Assembly: GCF_003111665.1 (NCBI RefSeq)
Contig: NZ_CP022188.1
Location: forward strand, 4,092,001-4,156,000
DNA from: Parazoarcus communis
GTDB lineage: Bacteria > Pseudomonadota > Gammaproteobacteria > Burkholderiales > Rhodocyclaceae
Direction of reading: 5' to 3'
Length of the DNA: 64,000 nt
The notes under the pieces are model-generated. The model was given only the letters and a program-made list of their open reading frames with translations, did no database searches and was not told where the DNA came from. Positions 9,285 through 16,973 of this stretch are shown one piece after another (positions within the stretch are counted from its first letter, which is position 1; the number at the start of each line of letters is the position of its first letter). A program made the position numbers and the translations under genes.

Positions 9285-10136
9285 ATGTCCCAACTTCGCT
9301 TCGAAGGCAGCGAGCAGTACGTTGCCACACCCGACCTGATGCTTGCGGTCAATGCAGCCATTCGCCTGCAGCGACCGCTACTGATCAAGGGAGAGCCGGG
9401 CACCGGAAAGACCATGCTTGCAGAAGAGGTGGCGACGGCACTCGGCCTGCCCTTGCTGCAATGGCACATCAAGTCCACGACCAAGGCCCAGCAAGGCCTC
9501 TATGAATACGATGCAGTGTCGCGGCTGCGCGATTCACAGCTCGGAGACGATCGCGTCAAGGACATCTCCAACTACATCGTAAAGGGGGTGCTGTGGCAGG
9601 CCTTCGAAGCCGAGAATCCCACCGTCGTGCTGATCGACGAGGTCGACAAGGCCGACATCGAGTTTCCGAACGATCTCCTGCGTGAGCTCGACCGCATGGA
9701 GTTCCATGTCTACGAGACGCGCAAGACCGTTCGCGCACGCCATCGCCCCATCGTCTTCATCACATCGAACAACGAGAAGGAACTGCCCGACGCCTTCCTG
9801 CGCAGGTGTTTCTTCCACTACATCCGGTTTCCCGACCGCGATACCATGCAGCAGATTGTTGACGTGCATTTCCCCGGCATTCGCAAGGCCCTGCTGACCG
9901 AGGCGATGGAGGTCTTCTTTGGATTGCGCGATGTACCCGGCCTCAAGAAAAAGCCATCGACGTCCGAGCTCATCGACTGGCTCAAACTGCTGGTCGCAGA
10001 GGACATCCCGCCCGAGGCCCTGCGCTCGCAGGACAACAAGACCATCGTTCCGCCACTTGCAGGCGCGCTGCTGAAGAACGAACAGGACATGCACCTCTTT
10101 GAACGCCTCGTCCATATGGCTCGCCAGAACCGCTGA
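9285..10136 (+). CDS. MoxR-family AAA+ ATPase
   Basis: A 283-residue AAA+ ATPase of the MoxR group. Walker A is GEPGTGKT (residues 36-43), Walker B is VVLIDEVDKAD (about 112-122), and sensor 1 is FITSNNEKELPDAFLRRC with the arginine finger region. MoxR proteins act with VWA-domain partners as chaperones that insert cofactors into or activate metalloenzymes (for example CoxD/CoxE, NorQ/NorD, CbbQ/CbbO). A CoxE-like VWA protein is encoded two genes downstream, so a MoxR-VWA pair is likely, but the client enzyme is not identifiable here. The next gene starts 10 nt after the stop. Confidence 0.92.
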   Translation: MSQLRFEGSEQYVATPDLMLAVNAAIRLQRPLLIKGEPGTGKTMLAEEVATALGLPLLQWHIKSTTKAQQGLYEYDAVSRLRDSQLGDDRVKDISNYIVKGVLWQAFEAENPTVVLIDEVDKADIEFPNDLLRELDRMEFHVYETRKTVRARHRPIVFITSNNEKELPDAFLRRCFFHYIRFPDRDTMQQIVDVHFPGIRKALLTEAMEVFFGLRDVPGLKKKPSTSELIDWLKLLVAEDIPPEALRSQDNKTIVPPLAGALLKNEQDMHLFERLVHMARQNR

Positions 10137-10146
10137 GATCCGAATC

Positions 10147-11556
10147 ATGTTCAAGACACTCCTAAACTGGCTCTTCGGCCGTCGCACACCAACACCTGTA
10201 CAGCAGCAGCCCGTCACCCAGGCTGCAGGCTTCGAGAAACTCAACCGCCAGGCGCCGCTGCGTGCAGGCCCGCCCGCCGCAGCAGCCACAGAGCCCGCAG
10301 CGGCCCCCCAAGAGATTGGCGCCACCTTCATCTGCCGGGAAGCGGTGCTCAACCGCAAACAGAAGATCGCGGGCTACCAGTTCCTGCTGCAGGAAGCAGC
10401 ACGCAACCACATCCGGAACAGTTCCCGGCGCGTTCACCACCTCTACGCCGAAGTGCTGGTCAACAGCCTGGCACATGCCGACATTGGCAAGCTGCTCGGG
10501 CCGCGGTCGGCATACATCGACATCCCCGACTCCTTCATTGACCACGAATGCATCCTGCACCTGCCGGCGGCCAATACGGTCCTTGTCCTGACCCGCTTGC
10601 CCGACGCGGGCACACCGGCGCCCGATGCCCTGCTGGCGACGATCCGCCGTTTGCGTGCCATTGGATATCGCATCGGCCTGCCCGACCCGGTATCCGAACC
10701 AGGCTTTGCCGACCTGCTACCCGAAGCCGACGTCGTTATCGTCCGTGCCCCGCAACTCACCGCCGAAGCAGCCCTCGCGCTGACCGCAAGCATTGTCGAA
10801 CGCGCTCCCCGGGCCACCTTGCTGGTGCGCGAACTGCCCGGCCTGGAAGACTTCAACTTCTGCTTCAAGCTGGGTGCCAGCCTCTTCCAAGGCCCCTTCA
10901 TCACCAGCCGTGAGGATTGGAAAGACCACAATCTCGGTCCCAATTTCACACGCCTGGCAATGCTGGCCGGCAAGCTGCGCAAGCAGGCCGAGACCGACGA
11001 GATCGTCACGCTTCTGAAGCAGGACGCCGCACTGGCGGTCCGCCTGCTGCGATACATCAACTCTGCGGCGAACGGGTTGTCCGAGCACGTCTCCTCGATC
11101 GAGCGCGCGCTGATTCTGCTCGGCCGCGACAAACTCTACCGCTGGGTGATGTTGCTGATGTGCAGCACGGACGACAAGGAAGGGCGTGCTTCGGCCGTTC
11201 TTGAGACCGCGCTCGTCCGCGCCCGGATGATGGAACTGACAGGCTCAAGGCTCAGTGCGCCCGAACGCGAGTCCCTCTTTCTGACCGGACTGCTGTCGCT
11301 CATCGATGTCGTGCTGCAGGTGCCGATGGAACGTGCAATGACATCGCTTGCCGTTGCACCCGAGATCGAAGCGGCCATCATGCGCAGTGAAGGGCCCTAC
11401 GCACCGCAACTCATGCTGGCCCAGGCATGCGAACGTGCCGATGCCGAGGCTATCCGCAGCGCGGCCGAGCGCAGCCAGACAACCCCGGAGGAGGCTGCCG
11501 AGTTCCATCTGCAAGCGCTCGCCTGGGCGCTGGAGATACAGCAGGCCGAGGCGTAA
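10147..11556 (+). CDS. EAL-like/HDOD signalling protein (YuxH type)
   Basis: A 469-residue cytoplasmic protein with two regions. Residues about 60-260 look like a degenerate EAL domain (FICREAVLNRKQKIAGYQFLL opening, AYIDIPDSF, LRAIGYRIGLPDP) that lacks the EAL catalytic residues. Residues about 265-450 form an HDOD domain (LLKQDAALAVRLLRYINSAANGL, SSIERALILLGRDKLYRWVMLLM). Proteins of this layout relay signals without c-di-GMP hydrolysis. The first 60 residues are Pro/Gln/Ala-rich. It lies between the MoxR and VWA genes, and its TAA shares one base with the next ATG. That placement inside a chaperone pair is unusual. Confidence 0.88.
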   Translation: MFKTLLNWLFGRRTPTPVQQQPVTQAAGFEKLNRQAPLRAGPPAAAATEPAAAPQEIGATFICREAVLNRKQKIAGYQFLLQEAARNHIRNSSRRVHHLYAEVLVNSLAHADIGKLLGPRSAYIDIPDSFIDHECILHLPAANTVLVLTRLPDAGTPAPDALLATIRRLRAIGYRIGLPDPVSEPGFADLLPEADVVIVRAPQLTAEAALALTASIVERAPRATLLVRELPGLEDFNFCFKLGASLFQGPFITSREDWKDHNLGPNFTRLAMLAGKLRKQAETDEIVTLLKQDAALAVRLLRYINSAANGLSEHVSSIERALILLGRDKLYRWVMLLMCSTDDKEGRASAVLETALVRARMMELTGSRLSAPERESLFLTGLLSLIDVVLQVPMERAMTSLAVAPEIEAAIMRSEGPYAPQLMLAQACERADAEAIRSAAERSQTTPEEAAEFHLQALAWALEIQQAEA

Positions 11557-12734
11557 TGCTGATCGACTTCTTTCTCCATCTGAAGGCCAGCCGCCTACCG
11601 GTTTCCACCCGCGAGTTTCTGAGCCTTCTCGAAGGCTTGCGCGAGGGCGTTTGCGGTCATTCTCTGGACGACTTCTATCTGTGGTCGCGCACCTGCCTGA
11701 TCAAGGACGAAGCGCTCTATGATCGCTTCGACCAGGCATTCGGGACCTACTTCCGGGAAGTCTCCTCCCTGCCCGGTCTCGACGCCAACCTCCCTGAGGA
11801 ATGGCTTCGGGCTGCCATGAAGAAGCACCTCTCCCCCGAAGAACAGGCCAAGCTCGAGAAACTCGGCTGGGACAAGTTGATGGAGACATTCCGCAAACGT
11901 CTTGAAGAACAGAAAGGCCGTCATCAGGGCGGGTCGAAATGGGTGGGGACCGGCGGCAGTTCGCCATTCGGCAATAACGGCACACACCCGGAAGGCATCC
12001 GCGTCGGCGGAGAATCGGCCGGCAACAGAACGGCGGTCAAGGTGTGGGACCGGCGCGAATTCCGGAACCTGGACGACAGCATTGAACTCGGCACGCGCAA
12101 CATCAAGGTCGCACTGCGTCGCCTGCGTCGCTTTGCCCGTGAAGGCGCGGCAGAGGAACTGGATCTCGACGGCACCATCGCCGCCACCGCGCGTAATGCA
12201 GGCTGGCTCGACCTGATGATGCGGCCCGAGCGCCACAACGCAGTGAAGGTGCTGCTGTTTCTCGACGTCGGCGGATCGATGGACGACCACGTCAAGGTCT
12301 GCGAAGAGCTGTTTTCAGCCTGTCGCAGCGAGTTCAAGCATCTCGAGTATTTTTATTTTCACAACTGTGTCTATGAAACCGTGTGGCGCGACAGTACGCG
12401 TCGCCACACCGAACGCATCCCCTTGCAGGACGTCATTCATCGCTTTGGCCCCGACTACAAGCTGATATTCGTTGGCGACGCCACCATGAGTCCGTACGAA
12501 ATCGTGCACCAGCACGGGTCGATCGAGCACATGAACGCCGAACCGGGCGCTGCATGGCTACGCCGCCTGCTCGATGCCTACCCCGCAGCAGCCTGGCTCA
12601 ACCCGGAACCGGAGCGCCTTTGGGACTACCGCAAGTCCATCGAGCTGATTCGCCAACTCGTGGGCGAACGAATGTTTCCGATGACCCTGGATGGCCTGAC
12701 CCGGACGATGCAGTCGCTATCGAAAAAACACTGA
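11556..12734 (+). CDS. CoxE-like VWA domain protein
   Basis: A 392-residue protein of the VWA/CoxE family. The N-terminal 180 residues carry the family opening MLIDFFLHLKASRLPVSTREFL and a Lys/Glu-rich helical part. The VWA domain follows, with a MIDAS-type motif LFLDVGGSMDDH around residue 237; the consensus DxSxS reads DxGxS here. A second metal-site region is FVGDATMSPYEI. Such proteins pair with MoxR ATPases to activate metal enzymes. The ATG at 11556 is chosen because it overlaps the preceding TAA by one base and matches family N-termini. No signal peptide is present. Confidence 0.9.
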   Translation: MLIDFFLHLKASRLPVSTREFLSLLEGLREGVCGHSLDDFYLWSRTCLIKDEALYDRFDQAFGTYFREVSSLPGLDANLPEEWLRAAMKKHLSPEEQAKLEKLGWDKLMETFRKRLEEQKGRHQGGSKWVGTGGSSPFGNNGTHPEGIRVGGESAGNRTAVKVWDRREFRNLDDSIELGTRNIKVALRRLRRFAREGAAEELDLDGTIAATARNAGWLDLMMRPERHNAVKVLLFLDVGGSMDDHVKVCEELFSACRSEFKHLEYFYFHNCVYETVWRDSTRRHTERIPLQDVIHRFGPDYKLIFVGDATMSPYEIVHQHGSIEHMNAEPGAAWLRRLLDAYPAAAWLNPEPERLWDYRKSIELIRQLVGERMFPMTLDGLTRTMQSLSKKH

Positions 12735-12736
12735 AG

Positions 12737-12772
12737 CGGTGCCGCCGTCAGGGCAAAAACCCTGCAGCACCG
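12737..12772. terminator. Hairpin between convergent VWA and metallo-hydrolase genes
   Basis: CGGTGC (12737-12742) pairs with GCACCG (12767-12772), and an inner CAGGG/CCCTG stem encloses a CAAAAA loop. There is no U-run directly after it on either strand, so it may be a weak or Rho-assisted bidirectional terminator. Confidence 0.45.
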
Positions 12773-12778
12773 GCAGCA

Positions 12779-13549
12779 TCACGGTGCGCGATAGTTATCC
12801 TGCGTCATGATATCGACACCGCACTGCAGGTTCTCGATCCAGTCGAGGAAGCGGTTGACCATCACCTTGCCCTCGAAGCGCGCACCGTGCTGCGGCACGA
12901 TCATCTCGACATCGAGCTGGCGCACCATGTTCACCCAGAAGCGGCAGATCTTGTTCGAGATCATGTAGCGGCGGTGAAAGCCGATCATGAAGGGAATATG
13001 TTCGTCGAAGTTCGTCACCGGTTTCAGTGCCACGTCGTGATCGATGAGCGATGCGCCCATGTCTCCGGTAAACAGGATTTTTGAGACCGGATCGTAGAAC
13101 TGGAAGTTGCCTTCGGAGTGCATGAAGTGTGCGGGAACGGCCTTGATCTTGCTCTCGCCCAGCGGCACCACCATGCCTTCGTCGGGAATTCCGATAATTC
13201 GATCCGAATAGTCCCGTCCGGTCGTGAAGTGCGGCAGGAAGCGCGCCCACAGTTTGGAAATCAGCACCCGGCAGCGCGTGGTAACCATCCACTTGTTCAG
13301 GGACGCGATGATGTCCGGATCAGCATGCGAGGCCAGGATGTAGTCCAGATTGCGCGACGGAAAGTAGCGCTGCATGCCCATCAGCAAACCGTTGTAGGTC
13401 ATGTTGCCACCCGGATCGATCAGGGCGCCATGATCTCCATCCACGATCAGAAACTGGTTGCATTGCACCGCGTGGTCGGCCTCTTCGTCGACAAGATCGT
13501 AGAAAGCCAAACACACATGCTTGCCGTCGTTGTAAAGCTCAACTGCCAT
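12779..13549 (-). CDS. Metallo-beta-lactamase-fold di-iron protein (ODP/flavodiiron-like)
   Basis: A 256-residue protein with the MBL fold of flavodiiron proteins but no flavodoxin domain, as in the oxygen-binding di-iron proteins (ODP). The metal-ligand series is visible and correctly spaced: H75-x-D77-x-D79 in SHADPDI, H144 in HFMHSEGN, D163 in FTGDMG and H221 in VPQHGAR. Known ODPs bind O2 and can inform chemoreceptors; a hydrolase role cannot be excluded. The start at 13549 gives MAVELYNDGKH. A perfect FNR/ANR site lies about 100 nt upstream, which supports an oxygen-linked role. Confidence 0.85.
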   Translation of the reverse strand: MAVELYNDGKHVCLAFYDLVDEEADHAVQCNQFLIVDGDHGALIDPGGNMTYNGLLMGMQRYFPSRNLDYILASHADPDIIASLNKWMVTTRCRVLISKLWARFLPHFTTGRDYSDRIIGIPDEGMVVPLGESKIKAVPAHFMHSEGNFQFYDPVSKILFTGDMGASLIDHDVALKPVTNFDEHIPFMIGFHRRYMISNKICRFWVNMVRQLDVEMIVPQHGARFEGKVMVNRFLDWIENLQCGVDIMTQDNYRAP

Positions 13550-13649
13550 GATCCGGGTGCCCCGCAAAAGTAGAGCCCGCAGAAAGCGGGAAACAAGCGC
13601 GGAACTCTACCTCAGACATCGGCCACCGTGCCGACTAAGCGGGCCATTC

Positions 13650-13663
13650 TTGATGTTGATCAA
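13650..13663. promoter_or_regulatory. Perfect FNR/ANR-type binding site
   Basis: TTGATGTTGATCAA matches the FNR/ANR consensus TTGAT-N4-ATCAA at all ten defined positions. Its centre is about 107 nt upstream of the di-iron protein start on the minus strand. A TAGAGT hexamer at 13604-13609 on that strand would place the site near -60, a class I activator position. The only other nearby gene ends toward it, so the di-iron gene is the likely target. Confidence 0.75.
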
Positions 13664-13705
13664 AAACCATTCATCCGCCATCAACAAGCGGGCAGGAAAG
13701 TGGAC

Positions 13706-13737
13706 AAAAAAAAGGGGCGACCCCTTCGGGGCCGCCC
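13706..13737 (-). terminator. Rho-independent terminator of the MarR gene
   Basis: Read on the minus strand, a 10-bp GC stem (13737-13728 with 13724-13715, one G-U pair) with a 3-nt loop is followed by eight U residues (13713-13706). It lies 64 nt past the MarR stop and before the di-iron gene's promoter region. Confidence 0.9.
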
Positions 13738-13800
13738 TCAAGCTGCTGTCCGCACTAGTGCGAAACGGTTGGCCGGAAAACCCGCCGGCCCGGGTATTTG

Positions 13801-14325
13801 CTATTCGGTGAAGGGTAGCGGCTGCATGCCGAATCCGTCATCGAGCACCTTGATCTTGTGAAGCAAACCATCGAGTTCGGTCTGCAGTCTGAGAAGATCG
13901 TCTTCATCAAGCCGCCGCAGGGCTTCGGGCAGAATGCCTCGTGCGGGTGACGGTGCTCTTGCGAGGAGTGCTTCACCCTCATCCGTCAGATACAGTCGCA
14001 CGACGCGCTGGTCTGCACTCGTACGCTCCTTGCGGATCAGCCCGCCGGTCTCGAGGCGGTCAATCATGTTCGACGCAGTCGACTGATGCAGTGCCATGCA
14101 GTTGGCCAGTTCACCAACCCGCAGTCCGGGAACCTCGCTCAGCTCCTGCAGGGCCCAGAGCTGGGCACCGGTTACACCACTCTGGCGCTCAATCCACTGA
14201 GAATGACGCTGTGCGGTGCGGATCAGCACGCGAAAACGCTGTAGTACGGACAAGGGTGTGACCTGACGATTCTTCTCTGCAGGTTTTTCAGCAGATTTAT
14301 TCAAGGGATTCTGTGGCTGGGGCAT
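13801..14325 (-). CDS. MarR-family transcriptional regulator
   Basis: A 174-residue winged-helix regulator of the MarR family. Residues about 45-140 contain the DNA-binding core: GVTGAQLWALQELSEVPGLRVGELANCMALHQSTASNMIDRLETGGLIRK, then a wing with RTSADQRVVRLYLTDEGEALL (motifs shown in fragments of the contiguous region). The N-terminus is Lys/Asn/Gln-rich and poorly conserved. ATG 14325 is chosen over a TTG one codon upstream. The promoter is a perfect TTGACA with TATAGT, overlapped by a short palindrome, which suggests autorepression. The ClC gene is divergent, about 210 nt away, and may be a second target. The ligand is unknown. Confidence 0.9.
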   Translation of the reverse strand: MPQPQNPLNKSAEKPAEKNRQVTPLSVLQRFRVLIRTAQRHSQWIERQSGVTGAQLWALQELSEVPGLRVGELANCMALHQSTASNMIDRLETGGLIRKERTSADQRVVRLYLTDEGEALLARAPSPARGILPEALRRLDEDDLLRLQTELDGLLHKIKVLDDGFGMQPLPFTE

Positions 14326-14339
14326 CAATATTGGCTCCG

Positions 14340-14368
14340 ACTATATTTTCTCAAACAATGATTGTCAA
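14340..14368 (-). promoter_or_regulatory. sigma70 promoter of the MarR gene with overlapping palindrome
   Basis: On the minus strand TTGACA (14368-14363), a 17-nt spacer and TATAGT (14345-14340) form a near-consensus promoter. The palindrome ACAAT-G-ATTGT (14355-14365) covers the spacer and part of the -35 box, a usual MarR operator position. The predicted transcript starts about 8 nt before the ATG, so the leader is very short. Confidence 0.75.
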
Positions 14369-14535
14369 AAAATTCGCAGACAGGGACGGTCTCGCGTATC
14401 GTAACCATCTTGCGGGTTTGCTGCCCGCGGAAGGTGAGCTTTTCGCTCGAAACAATGCTTCAAAGTGAATAAGGTTCAGCTGTTTTTTTCAAACTCAGGC
14501 CGGTCTTTGCAAAGACGACCTCTTCATCCCCCAAA

Positions 14536-15984
14536 ATGCCGCCCCCCGACGCCCCCCCGGAACAGCCGCACAATATCCCTCACCGAGCCTTCAAGCATAT
14601 CGCTCGCGGCAGCCGTCGCTACGCGCTGCCCTGGCTCTCAATCAGACGCTGGCGCAAAAGGCTGCTGCTTGTCGGCGCCGCACTGCTTGCAGGCATCATT
14701 GCCATCGGTTTCGCCATTGGCGCCGAACTGGCAATTGGTTACCACCAGTCGCTGATGCATGTCAGCCCCTGGCTGACCCTCCTCATAGCACCGGCTGGTT
14801 TCGCCGCGATGGCCTGGGTCTCCAGTCGCTTCTTTCCCGGCACCGAAGGCAGCGGCATTCCGCAGGCAATCGCCGCGTCGCTCACTGATGACGGCCAGCT
14901 GCGACGGCAATTCCTGTCCTTCAAGATCGCCATCGCAAAAGTGTTCCTGACCCTTGGCGGCCTGCTCTCCGGCGCCTCAATCGGTCGCGAGGGCCCCTCG
15001 GTCCAGGTCGGCGCATCTGCCATGCACATGCTCGCCGGCAAGCGCTTTGGCAGGATCGCATCCAGCCGCGACCTGATCATTGCCGGCAGCGGCGCGGGCA
15101 TTGCGGCAGCATTCAACACCCCGCTGGGCGGCATCATGTTCGCCATCGAGGAAATCTGTCGGCACCACCCATTCCGCGCCAACAGCACAACCCTGATCGC
15201 GGTGATTTTCGCAGGTCTGATGTCACTTGCGGTACTTGGCAACTACACCTATTTCGGACAAACACCGGCCTCGGTCAGCTGGCCTGACGGTGCGTGGCTG
15301 GTGCTGCTTTGCGGCGTGCTTGGCGGACTGCTGGGCGGAGGCTTCTCGCGCCTGCTGATTGCGTCCTCGCGCCAGTTACCCGGGCGCATCGGCGAATTCT
15401 CGGTGTCACGCCCGGTCGCATTCGCTGCCGGCTGCGGACTCGCTACCGCGCTCATCGGACTGGCCACCGGCGGCCTTACCTACGGTACAGGTTACGCCGA
15501 GTCCAAGGCTGCGCTGGAAGGCACGGCGCAACTGCCCGCCTACTTCATGATTGCGAAGCTGGCGGTGATCTGGCTTGCCTTTGTGGCGCGCATCCCGGGC
15601 GGCATCTTCGCACCTGCACTCGCCGTGGGCGCCGGCCTGGGCGCAGACCTGGCGCCCTTCATCGGTGACGGGCAGGATCCAGCGATACTCGTACTCGGCA
15701 TGGTGGCCTTCCTTGCAGCGATGACGCAGGCCCCGATTACCTCGCTGGTGATCGTCATGGAGATGACCGCCAATCACGAGATGCTGCTCCCGCTGATGGC
15801 AACAGCCGTGGTCGCGAATGCGGTCTCGAAGTCGGTATGTCCGCTGCCGATCTATCACACGATTGCGCACTCACTGCTGCGTAATGCCGAGCACAAGGCC
15901 AGTCGCCATCACGCCCGCACCAAGCCAGCCGCGCCGCACGACACCACCAGCCCCCAGGACACCAAACCCGCGACAGAGCAGTGA
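14536..15984 (+). CDS. ClC-family chloride channel/Cl-/H+ antiporter
   Basis: A 482-residue inner-membrane ClC protein. The three selectivity-filter motifs are present: GSGIPQ (about residue 105), GREGPS with the gating glutamate (about 150) and PGGIFAPALAVGAGLG (about 355). MFAIEEICRH carries a glutamate at the position of the E. coli internal proton glutamate, so proton-coupled exchange is more likely than a pure channel. No CBS domains follow; the tail is His/Lys/Thr/Pro-rich. The start has no good ribosome site. It is divergent from the MarR gene and convergent with the spermidine-synthase-like gene. Confidence 0.93.
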   Translation: MPPPDAPPEQPHNIPHRAFKHIARGSRRYALPWLSIRRWRKRLLLVGAALLAGIIAIGFAIGAELAIGYHQSLMHVSPWLTLLIAPAGFAAMAWVSSRFFPGTEGSGIPQAIAASLTDDGQLRRQFLSFKIAIAKVFLTLGGLLSGASIGREGPSVQVGASAMHMLAGKRFGRIASSRDLIIAGSGAGIAAAFNTPLGGIMFAIEEICRHHPFRANSTTLIAVIFAGLMSLAVLGNYTYFGQTPASVSWPDGAWLVLLCGVLGGLLGGGFSRLLIASSRQLPGRIGEFSVSRPVAFAAGCGLATALIGLATGGLTYGTGYAESKAALEGTAQLPAYFMIAKLAVIWLAFVARIPGGIFAPALAVGAGLGADLAPFIGDGQDPAILVLGMVAFLAAMTQAPITSLVIVMEMTANHEMLLPLMATAVVANAVSKSVCPLPIYHTIAHSLLRNAEHKASRHHARTKPAAPHDTTSPQDTKPATEQ

Positions 15985-16017
15985 CACGCCGGCGCGCCAC
16001 CGAGGCGCGCCACGTCA
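15982..16017. terminator. Palindromic hairpin spanning two convergent stop codons
   Basis: TGAC (15982-15985) pairs with GTCA (16014-16017), and two copies of GGCGCGCC (15991-15998, 16004-16011) pair around an ACCGA loop. The structure includes the stop codons of both the ClC gene and the opposite-strand gene. No U-run is present. Confidence 0.5.
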
Positions 16018-16938
16018 GTAGGACATGCGCTGCGCCAGACGCATTGCCTGGCCCCGTTCGAGGAGCTGGGCAAAGCGCGGAAAATCCAGGCCCATCCGCC
16101 CCTGCAGTTCGCGGGCAATGGACTTCATCCACTTCCAGCGCGGCTCGAACCCGGCGTTCTTGAATGCGAAGAGCAGGTAGTTGCCGTCTTCGCGCACCGA
16201 CATCGCGATCACGTTGTCGTCGAAGACTTCTCGAACCAGCGCCACATGAGGGGCGTAGGAGGCCTTGTCGCCGGCAATGTTCATCACCATGACGCCGCTT
16301 CCGGACAACATCGCGCGCGCATCCCGATAGAAGCCGGAACGGGTCAGCGCGCCGGCAACGCCATCCTCGTCGAACAGATCAACCATCAGCACATCGCAGC
16401 GCTCCGCACCCGCGCCGACATGATCAACTGCATCGGCGCACACGACGCGAAAGCGTGAATCGTCCTGCGGCACCTGAAAGACATCGCGAAACGCGATTAC
16501 GTCGGGGTCGAGTTCGAGAACCGTGATCGAAGTCGCCGGCAGGTGGCGATAACAGAATTTCGCGAGGGAGCCTCCGCCAAGGCCCAGCAGGGTCATCGCC
16601 CGCGGTCGCGGATTGAACAGCAGGAACGCCATCATGCCTTGCGTATAAGCTACCTCGAGCGCATGTGGCGCAGCCATCTGCATGGCGCTTTGCTGGAAGC
16701 GCAGCGAGCCGAAATAGAGCGCGCACATACCTTCATGTTCGAGGACGAACGGCTTCCGGTATTCACCGGAGACGAGACGCTCGCTCAATTCTTCCGCCTG
16801 ACTGAATGCCGGCTCAAGCAAGCGGACAATTCCCGGCTCGCCGGGGAAGGGACTCGGAAGTTCGAACACCCCGCCCCTGCCCTGCGCGCGGTCCATTCGC
16901 CGCGCTGCGACGTCTGCTTCGTGTTTGCTGTTGGTCAA
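16015..16938 (-). CDS. Spermidine synthase-like methyltransferase-fold protein
   Basis: A 307-residue protein of the polyamine aminopropyltransferase superfamily. The nucleotide (SAM/dcSAM) motif LLGLGGGSLAKFCYRH, the acidic VLELDPDVI and the catalytic-region VDLFDEDGVAG are present. The first 80 residues differ from classical SpeE, and the usual tetrapeptide and polyamine-site residues are not clear, so it may be an uncharacterised paralogue rather than a true spermidine synthase. It stands alone between the ClC gene and the EAL protein. Confidence 0.75.
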   Translation of the reverse strand: MTNSKHEADVAARRMDRAQGRGGVFELPSPFPGEPGIVRLLEPAFSQAEELSERLVSGEYRKPFVLEHEGMCALYFGSLRFQQSAMQMAAPHALEVAYTQGMMAFLLFNPRPRAMTLLGLGGGSLAKFCYRHLPATSITVLELDPDVIAFRDVFQVPQDDSRFRVVCADAVDHVGAGAERCDVLMVDLFDEDGVAGALTRSGFYRDARAMLSGSGVMVMNIAGDKASYAPHVALVREVFDDNVIAMSVREDGNYLLFAFKNAGFEPRWKWMKSIARELQGRMGLDFPRFAQLLERGQAMRLAQRMSY

Positions 16939-16973
16939 GGCTCCGTTCCGGCGATCTGTTCAGCCGCCGCATT

